NCBI GenBank assembly: GCA_013397455.1
Contig: VYZB01000296.1
Coordinates: 1,038,372 to 1,102,371 of the forward strand
Reading direction: 5' to 3'
Source of the DNA: Crotophaga sulcirostris
Lineage: Eukaryota > Chordata > Aves > Cuculiformes > Crotophagidae
DNA: 64,000 nt
Made by a program: the position numbers and the translations under genes. Under the pieces are notes generated by a model that saw nothing but the letters and a program-made list of their open reading frames with translations, was not told the origin of the DNA and did no database searches. Below, one piece after another: positions 63,691-64,000 of this stretch; positions within the stretch are counted from its first letter, which is position 1; every line of letters begins with the position of its first letter.

Positions 63691-64000
63691 TGACTGAATC
63701 TGTACAGCAATCCAAAGCCATCCTGAGACTTCTTGATGATATTCCTTGCTGTTTGACCCATGCTTTGAGCCACTGTGCCCAGCTGCAGCCCAGTCCCCTC
63801 ATTTCAGATCAAGCTGAAAAACCCCAAAACCCTAATCTTGGGATGCCAGGGCGAATCTCAGAGCCCCAGGAATGCCCTGGCTCGGGGCTGTGCTGTGGCT
63901 TCGGAGCAGCCCCCCCTGGCCCCCCCTGGCCACTCTCCGCTGCGAGGGGCAGGAACCTGTTGTGCAGGTGTCCGTGTCACTGGAGTTATTCCACTGTTCT
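63691..64000. other. GC-richer end of the window
   Basis: GC content rises toward the end, with paired C runs (seven C at 63910-63916 and 63920-63926 separated by TGG) and several CpG between 63850 and 63980. It may be the edge of a CpG island or of a GC-rich repeat continuing past the window. Nothing further can be supported. Confidence 0.3.

Noticed and set aside
63494..63802. Opposed frames rich in Lys/Gln/Pro or Phe/Leu/Trp
   Set aside because: Both are translations of the T/G-rich low-complexity tract.
1..64000. Prokaryotic operon, phage, CRISPR array, integron or toxin-antitoxin system
   Set aside because: CR1 retrotransposon tails, splice-site structure and gene-poor AT-rich DNA show a vertebrate nuclear genome. 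No evenly spaced repeats or tightly packed ORFs exist.
1..64000. tRNA, rRNA, snRNA or snoRNA genes
   Set aside because: No B-box-like tRNA core with matching arms, rRNA segment or snRNA motif was recognised by reading; very diverged copies could be missed.
1..64000. Endogenous retrovirus or LTR element
   Set aside because: No paired LTRs, primer-binding site or gag/pol motif was seen. The only reverse transcriptase remnant is LINE-type.

Overview
The window is vertebrate nuclear DNA, most likely from a bird. It is AT-rich, has no tightly packed genes and contains no long ORF that reads as a protein. The youngest recognisable repeats are short, 5'-truncated CR1 retrotransposon tails with the sauropsid/avian 3' end (the paired 'GAGGTCC(T/C)TTCCAACC' and 'TCTATGATTCTAT' signatures). 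Alu, L1 and young SINEs are absent and overall repeat density is low, as expected for a bird. Two runs of N (19163-19237 and 34495-34574) are assembly gaps.

Layout. 1-22.5 kb is non-coding, with one old LINE tail (about 2.7 kb), two CR1 tails (about 4.3 and 10.8 kb), two exon-like splice pairs without an ORF (4.0 and 14.1 kb) and a possible conserved non-coding block (5.4-5.9 kb). From 22.5 to 49.4 kb there is a set of + strand segments with good splice acceptors and donors whose reading frames can be joined. The first has an in-frame stop, the second an ATG in good context, and the frame then stays open to a TAA in the last, about 103 codons. I recognise no protein family in it and treat it as a candidate gene or a lncRNA with a small ORF, not as an established gene. 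Between these segments lie a minus-strand CR1 (25.5 kb), fragments of ancient CR1/L3-like LINEs (32.2 and 41.1 kb), a non-repeat block that may be a conserved element (27.5-28.2 kb) and a short GC-rich stretch with G runs (38.1-38.8 kb).

49.4-64 kb is again mostly featureless. It holds another L3/CR1-like tail (50.1-50.4 kb), exon-like segments at 58.7, 59.1 and 60.3 kb, a T/G-rich low-complexity tract (63.55-63.68 kb) and a GC-richer end that may be the edge of something beyond the window.

Overall this looks like a gene-poor intergenic or large-intron region. No known protein-coding gene, rRNA, tRNA, CRISPR array or complete mobile element could be supported. Conservation claims are inference only, because nothing could be aligned here.
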